The notes below the pieces were generated by a model that was given only the letters and a program-made list of their open reading frames with translations, did no database searches and was not told the origin of the DNA. Shown piece after piece: positions 60,255-64,000 of a DNA stretch of 64,000 nt. Source of the DNA: Devosia equisanguinis (GTDB lineage Bacteria; Pseudomonadota; Alphaproteobacteria; Rhizobiales; Devosiaceae); NCBI RefSeq assembly GCF_900631955.1, contig NZ_UZWD01000017.1:1-64000 (forward strand), given 5' to 3'. Each line of letters opens with the position of its first letter. The first letter of the stretch is position 1. The position numbers were made by a program, and so were the translations under genes.

Positions 60255-61178
60255 GTGGCCAGTTCCGACGACGTTGCCCAGGTTCGCGCGTTTAACCGCT
60301 TCTATACGCGCATTATCGGCCTTCTCGACGAAGGCATGCACAAGACCATACATAGCCTCGCCGAGGCGCGGGTGATCTACGAGTTGAGCCAGGATGGCGT
60401 CACCACCGGCTCCCAGATCGCTGCCGGCCTCAACATGGATCGCGGCCAGTTGAGCCGGATGATGAGCCGGCTTGTCGATCAGGGCCTCGTCGCCGTCCTG
60501 CCGCGCTCCGGCGATGGCCGCGCCAACCCCATTGCCCTGACACCCGAAGGTCGGGCCGTGGCGGCGCGCCTCAGCGCCATGAGCGACGAAATGGTGTCTT
60601 CGGCGCTGCTCGATCCGGTCTCGCCCCTCGAGCGCAAGGACCTCGTTGATGCCATGCGCCGCATCCAGTCCATTCTCGCAGAGCCCGATGCCGCCCCCTT
60701 GGTGCTGCGTCCCCCGCGCGTTGGCGATATCGGTTGGCTCATTCATCGCCAGGCGCTGCTCTACAACATCGAGCAGGGCTGGAATGCCGAGTTCGAAATG
60801 CTGATCGCGCGCCTCTATGCCGATTTCCACGCCGCACCGGCAGCGCCCGGCAAGGCCCTCTGGGTGGCCGATATCGGTGGCGAGATCGCCGGCTCGGTCT
60901 ATGTGCTGCCAGCCGCGGAGGCTGACGACACAGCGCAATTGCGCATGCTCTATGTCGAGCCGACGTTTCGAGGGCGCGGCATTGGCGGCGCGCTGGTAGA
61001 GGCGGCCGTGGCTTTCGCCCGCAATGCCGGGTACCGCCGCATCATGCTCTGGACTCAGGACTGCCTGGTCTCCGCCCGCCGTATCTATCAGGGCGCCGGC
61101 TTTGAGCTGGCCAAAGAGGAACCGCACCGCTCCTTCGGTACCGACCTCAATGGCCAATATTGGGTTCTTGAGTTTTAG
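60255..61178 (+). CDS. MarR-GNAT fusion regulator/acetyltransferase
   Basis: This 307-aa protein starts at GTG 60255 after GGAG. Residues about 1-145 form a MarR winged helix (TGSQIAAGLNMDRGQLSRMM). Residues about 155-307 form a GNAT acetyltransferase with the acetyl-CoA loop VEPTFRGRGIGGALV (R/Q-x-x-G-x-G/A). The fusion is a recurrent architecture. Upstream TTGACTTGCGCAAAC contains a short TTGCGCAA palindrome that may be its own operator. Its stop overlaps the convergent yqaA-like gene by 4 nt. Confidence 0.86.
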   Translation: MASSDDVAQVRAFNRFYTRIIGLLDEGMHKTIHSLAEARVIYELSQDGVTTGSQIAAGLNMDRGQLSRMMSRLVDQGLVAVLPRSGDGRANPIALTPEGRAVAARLSAMSDEMVSSALLDPVSPLERKDLVDAMRRIQSILAEPDAAPLVLRPPRVGDIGWLIHRQALLYNIEQGWNAEFEMLIARLYADFHAAPAAPGKALWVADIGGEIAGSVYVLPAAEADDTAQLRMLYVEPTFRGRGIGGALVEAAVAFARNAGYRRIMLWTQDCLVSARRIYQGAGFELAKEEPHRSFGTDLNGQYWVLEF

Positions 61179-61846
61179 CTGGTCGGCAGCAGGTCGATGC
61201 CTAGTGTCTGCTCCACTGTCTCCGTCACCACGGTGCCGCTCTTGGGAAACAGCAGCGGCGCCATGGCAAAGCCCACGACCACCAGGGCGACCATGCCCCA
61301 GCCGGCCCATTTCTTGTGCTTCTCGATGAACTCGCCCGCGACCGGGCCGAAGAAGTAAAACAACCCGCAGGGCACGAAATAGCGCAGGCCCCGGCCGATA
61401 ATGCTGAACAGGACGAAGGTCCAGATATCGAGCCCCGCCACGCCGCTGGTGATGGTGATCACCTTGTAGGGGATGGGCGAGAGCGCGCCGATCATGATCA
61501 TCAGCGGCCCGTTTTCCACGAAGCTGAGCCGCAACGCTTCGAAACCGTCGCCGGCGCCGTAGAAGTCGATGATCGCCCGGCCAACAGTGTCGAACAGGAA
61601 ATAGCCGATGGCATAGCCCGCCAGCCCGCCTGTTACTGAGGCGATGGTGCAGATGGTCGCCAGCCGCCAGGCGCGCAACCGGTCGGCAATGATCATGGGG
61701 GCGAGCATGATTTCCGGAAAGACCGGAATGATCATGGCTTCGAAAAAGCACAGCGCTGCGAGGATGGGTTCCGCCAGCCGGTGTTTGGTGGCCAGCTTCA
61801 GGCGGTCGTAAAAGCCAATCTTGGTGGTCGCTGCGCTATCTGTCAT
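61175..61846 (-). CDS. YqaA/DedA (SNARE-associated) family membrane protein
   Basis: This 223-aa protein of the YqaA branch of the DedA/VTT superfamily has about five membrane segments, the F-x-E amphipathic start (FFEAMIIPVFPEIML) and the conserved region GALSPIPYKVITITSGVAG. Relatives work in membrane lipid or osmotic homeostasis. It is convergent with the MarR-GNAT gene. Confidence 0.82.
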   Translation of the reverse strand: MTDSAATTKIGFYDRLKLATKHRLAEPILAALCFFEAMIIPVFPEIMLAPMIIADRLRAWRLATICTIASVTGGLAGYAIGYFLFDTVGRAIIDFYGAGDGFEALRLSFVENGPLMIMIGALSPIPYKVITITSGVAGLDIWTFVLFSIIGRGLRYFVPCGLFYFFGPVAGEFIEKHKKWAGWGMVALVVVGFAMAPLLFPKSGTVVTETVEQTLGIDLLPTS

Positions 61847-61917
61847 TCAGTCACTTCTGAAAATGGAGTGTCCAACATGCTGTCTGCAAATCTGCCGCAG
61901 TGCCAGTGAAATTTACG

Positions 61918-62856
61918 TCAATATCCCCGCGCCCGATCCACTACATGGGGCAGCGCCCCGCCGCCCTCATGCGCCTGGATGATCCGGGTGAAGTAGTCGA
62001 CGCAGCTCTTTATGTCAGAAACTGCCGATATGTGGGGGGTAATGTAGCAATTCTCGATATCCCAGAGCGGACTGTCCGCCGGCAGCGGCTCGGTCTCGAA
62101 CACATCGAGGCTGGCCGCCCCCAGCGTGCCGTCGCGCAGTGCGTCCACCAGATCGGCCTCGCGCTGGTGCTTGCCCCGCGCCGCATTGATCACCACCGGA
62201 CCACCCGGCAGCACCCCGCGCCGCAGCTTGCCGAAGGTCGTACGATTGAGAATACCCGCGGTATCGGGCGTCAGCGGCAACAGGTTCACCAGAATATCGG
62301 TACCGCCGAGAAAGGCGTCGAACCCGTCAGGCTCGGCAAAGCTGGTGACGCCGTCGATCGACTTGCGGCTGCGGCTCCAGCCCCGCAAGGCAAAGCCGAG
62401 CGGTCCGAGGCTCTGGGCCGCGCGCTGCCCCAACTCCCCCATCCCCATGATCCCGACCGTCACGTCGCGCGCCAGCGGCGGTTTGATCTGATCCCAGCGA
62501 TGCGCCCGCTGTGCTGACCGGAAGCTGGTGAACAGCCGCTGATGCATGGTGACGTGAGCCACGACATAGTCACTCATCCGCTGGCTTAGGTCATCGGCGA
62601 CAAAGCGCACCACCGGTGCCGCGGGCAGGCGCGGATGCTGCATCAGCGCATCGACGCCGGCCCCCATGGACAGCACCGCCTTGAGATTGCCGAGCCCCTC
62701 GAAGGCATCTGGCACCGGCTTCCAGGCGAAGATGTATTCGACCTCCGCGGGATCATGGCCGTCCCCATGCTGCACGACGGGGTAGGGCGCCAAGGTTTCG
62801 GCAAACGCCGCAGCCCAGGGGGCTTGGTCCTGGCCGGTCACATGCACCAAGAGCAT
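61918..62856 (-). CDS. ghrA: Glyoxylate/hydroxypyruvate reductase A-type 2-hydroxyacid dehydrogenase
   Basis: This 312-aa protein starts at ATG 62856, 7 nt after GAGG (a GTG at 62868 is the alternative). NAD(P) binding is shown by GIMGMGELGQRAA, followed by the catalytic Arg (INAARG), the Glu in LDVFETEPLP and His in TPHISA. It reduces glyoxylate or hydroxypyruvate. A terminator (62872-62900) separates it from the cycM-like gene upstream. Confidence 0.84.
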   Translation of the reverse strand: MLLVHVTGQDQAPWAAAFAETLAPYPVVQHGDGHDPAEVEYIFAWKPVPDAFEGLGNLKAVLSMGAGVDALMQHPRLPAAPVVRFVADDLSQRMSDYVVAHVTMHQRLFTSFRSAQRAHRWDQIKPPLARDVTVGIMGMGELGQRAAQSLGPLGFALRGWSRSRKSIDGVTSFAEPDGFDAFLGGTDILVNLLPLTPDTAGILNRTTFGKLRRGVLPGGPVVINAARGKHQREADLVDALRDGTLGAASLDVFETEPLPADSPLWDIENCYITPHISAVSDIKSCVDYFTRIIQAHEGGGALPHVVDRARGY

Positions 62857-62871
62857 CGGGCACCTCACAAG

Positions 62872-62900
62872 AAAAAGAGCCGCGCTGTGGGGCGCGGCTC
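62872..62900 (-). terminator. Rho-independent terminator after cycM-like gene
   Basis: On the minus strand GAGCCGCGC, a 6-nt loop and GCGCGGCTC are followed by TTTTT. It terminates transcription of the cytochrome gene before ghrA. Confidence 0.88.
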
Positions 62901-62927
62901 GAAAAATCGATTGGACGGAACCAGGCG

Positions 62928-63722
62928 TTACTGGCCCGACGTCGTCGCCGGAGCCGGGGTAGTTGCCGGTGCCGTCGTCGTGGCCGGGGCGCTGTCGGTC
63001 GGGGTGCCCACGACCGGGGTGTCGCTCTGGGTGGTCGTCGGCGTCTGCGTCACCGCTTCGGGGGCCGTAGTCGGTGCCGTCTCGGCAGCCGGTGCGGTCA
63101 CTTCGGCAGGCACGACGTCGGTTGCCGGCGCGGTTTCGGCAGCCGGTGCTGCGTCAGCGGCAGGCGCCGCTTCTTCGGCGGCCGGGAACGGCACCGGATC
63201 GGGCGACAGGGTCTGCAGATAGGCCAGGATGTCGGCACGTTCCTCGGCGGTGCGCACACCGGCGAAGTTCATCTTGGTGCCGGGCGCATAGGCCTTGGGA
63301 TTGGTCAGGAAGGTGTTGAGGTTCTCATAGCTCCACACCTGGCCCTCAGCCTTCTGCTGCTGCAGAATGTCCGAATAGGCGAAGTCGGGCATATGGGCCT
63401 TGGTCGCACCGACGATGTGATAGAGGTTCGGCCCCTGCTTGTTGGGCTCGCCTTCACCGAAATTGTGGCACGACTGGCACTTGCGAACGGCCGCGGCGCC
63501 ACGATCGACGCTGGCGCTGGCCAGCAGCACGCCCAGCGGGATTTCGGGTGCAGCTTCGACCGGGGCACCGGCTTCGGCAATTTCGGGCTCGGGCAGGGCA
63601 TAGCCCGGACCACGGCCCTCGATCGGGTGGTAGATGGCTTCGGCCAGAAAGCCGACACCCATCACGAACAACAGCGTGCCGAGGACGGCGCCGGTAATCT
63701 TGTTTAGCTCGAACGAATCCAT
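62928..63722 (-). CDS. Membrane-anchored c-type cytochrome (CycM type) with Ala/Pro/Thr tail
   Basis: This 264-aa protein starts at ATG 63722 (MDSFELNKITGAVLGTLLFV), with an uncleaved N-terminal membrane anchor. A class I cytochrome c domain follows: C82-Q-S-C85-H86 and Met151 (GTKMNF) as likely axial ligand. It carries electrons between the bc1 complex and terminal oxidases, as known for CycM/cytochrome c552. Residues about 181-264 are a low-complexity Ala/Pro/Thr/Val tail of about 84 residues, unusual for the family. Expression ends at the 62872-62900 terminator. Confidence 0.86.
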   Translation of the reverse strand: MDSFELNKITGAVLGTLLFVMGVGFLAEAIYHPIEGRGPGYALPEPEIAEAGAPVEAAPEIPLGVLLASASVDRGAAAVRKCQSCHNFGEGEPNKQGPNLYHIVGATKAHMPDFAYSDILQQQKAEGQVWSYENLNTFLTNPKAYAPGTKMNFAGVRTAEERADILAYLQTLSPDPVPFPAAEEAAPAADAAPAAETAPATDVVPAEVTAPAAETAPTTAPEAVTQTPTTTQSDTPVVGTPTDSAPATTTAPATTPAPATTSGQ

Positions 63723-63983
63723 TTGGTCTCTCTGCCGGTCCATCCCCTATGGACGAATATGTCTGGCTAGCCCACATTTTGTTTCCCCAATAGGGAAAAC
63801 GGCCTCAACCGGCCAGCCCGACGCGCGCGGAAGATAGTATCAAGGCTTATGTGGCGCAACAGGTCAAAGCCCTGGTGCGACAATTCCCCCATCTCAATGA
63901 TCGCGCTACGCGTCTTGTGCCCACATTGACAGCTTGGCGGCCCCGCGTCAAAAGCCGGGGGCCTACCATTTCTGGACACAACC

Positions 63984-64000
63984 ATGAGCAAGAAGATCGC
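63984..64000 (+). CDS. Start of a further gene (possibly prephenate dehydratase)
   Basis: Only the first five codons (MSKKI) are inside the window. In alphaproteobacteria a pheA-type gene is often divergent from cycM, and its product commonly begins in this way, but the fragment is too short to identify. Confidence 0.35.

Overview
The window looks like a chromosomal segment of a Hyphomicrobiales-type alphaproteobacterium, possibly Devosia-like. This rests on GC-rich codon use, many ABC importers, a CycM-type membrane cytochrome c, short DUF6641/DUF6626-type accessory proteins, and REP-like G/C palindromes. The genus is an inference; no rRNA or complete tRNA is present.

Positions 1 to about 21.88 kb form an accessory region, read as an integrated island. 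Its right border is a 45-bp copy of the 3' part of tRNA-Thr(GGU), starting in the anticodon loop (21832-21876). This is a typical tyrosine-recombinase attachment scar. The island carries: (a) a six-gene minus-strand cassette, mostly overlapping, that resembles an undescribed anti-phage/DNA-modification system: DNA methyltransferase, HKD-nuclease/SF2 helicase, 67-aa protein, DndD/Rad50-like ATPase, 126-aa protein, and an 878-aa protein with RNA-polymerase alpha-CTD-like, sigma region 4-like and HARE-HTH-like modules; (b) a DUF3800 protein and a short tyrosine recombinase; (c) a small operon with a stand-alone clamp-loader-like AAA+ ATPase; (d) an HUH/Rep-like protein and several small unknown or HEPN-like proteins; (e) a ClpP-fold/PAN secreted protein and an Mrr-like nuclease.

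From about 22 kb the sequence is GC-rich core-like metabolic DNA dominated by import operons. 22.0-29.9 kb: peptide importer (with a permease-ATPase fusion), GntR regulator and M42 aminopeptidase, divergent from a DUF1028 gene across a 17-bp-arm inverted repeat. 30.0-35.0 kb: nikABCDE nickel importer. 35.1-35.8 kb: CPBP membrane protein. 36.1-44.0 kb: LacI-controlled sugar importer with two GH32-type enzymes, suggesting sucrose or fructan use. 44.0-53.0 kb: N-formylglutamate-amidohydrolase-like gene, then a Gsi/Dpp-type importer with fused double ATPase, creatininase-family amidase, Dug3/YafJ-type amidotransferase and a cysteine synthase/desulfhydrase-type enzyme; together these suggest scavenging of gamma-glutamyl or thiol peptides. 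53.1-57.9 kb: AraC regulator and a TTQ amine dehydrogenase cluster with two small c-type cytochromes. 57.9-64 kb: TPR lipoprotein, M17 aminopeptidase, MarR-GNAT fusion, YqaA/DedA protein, GhrA-type reductase, CycM-type cytochrome c and the first codons of a further gene.

In three of the four import operons (27.4, 38.5 and 46.6 kb) a strong hairpin separates the binding-protein gene from the first permease gene, as expected for differential expression of the abundant binding protein.
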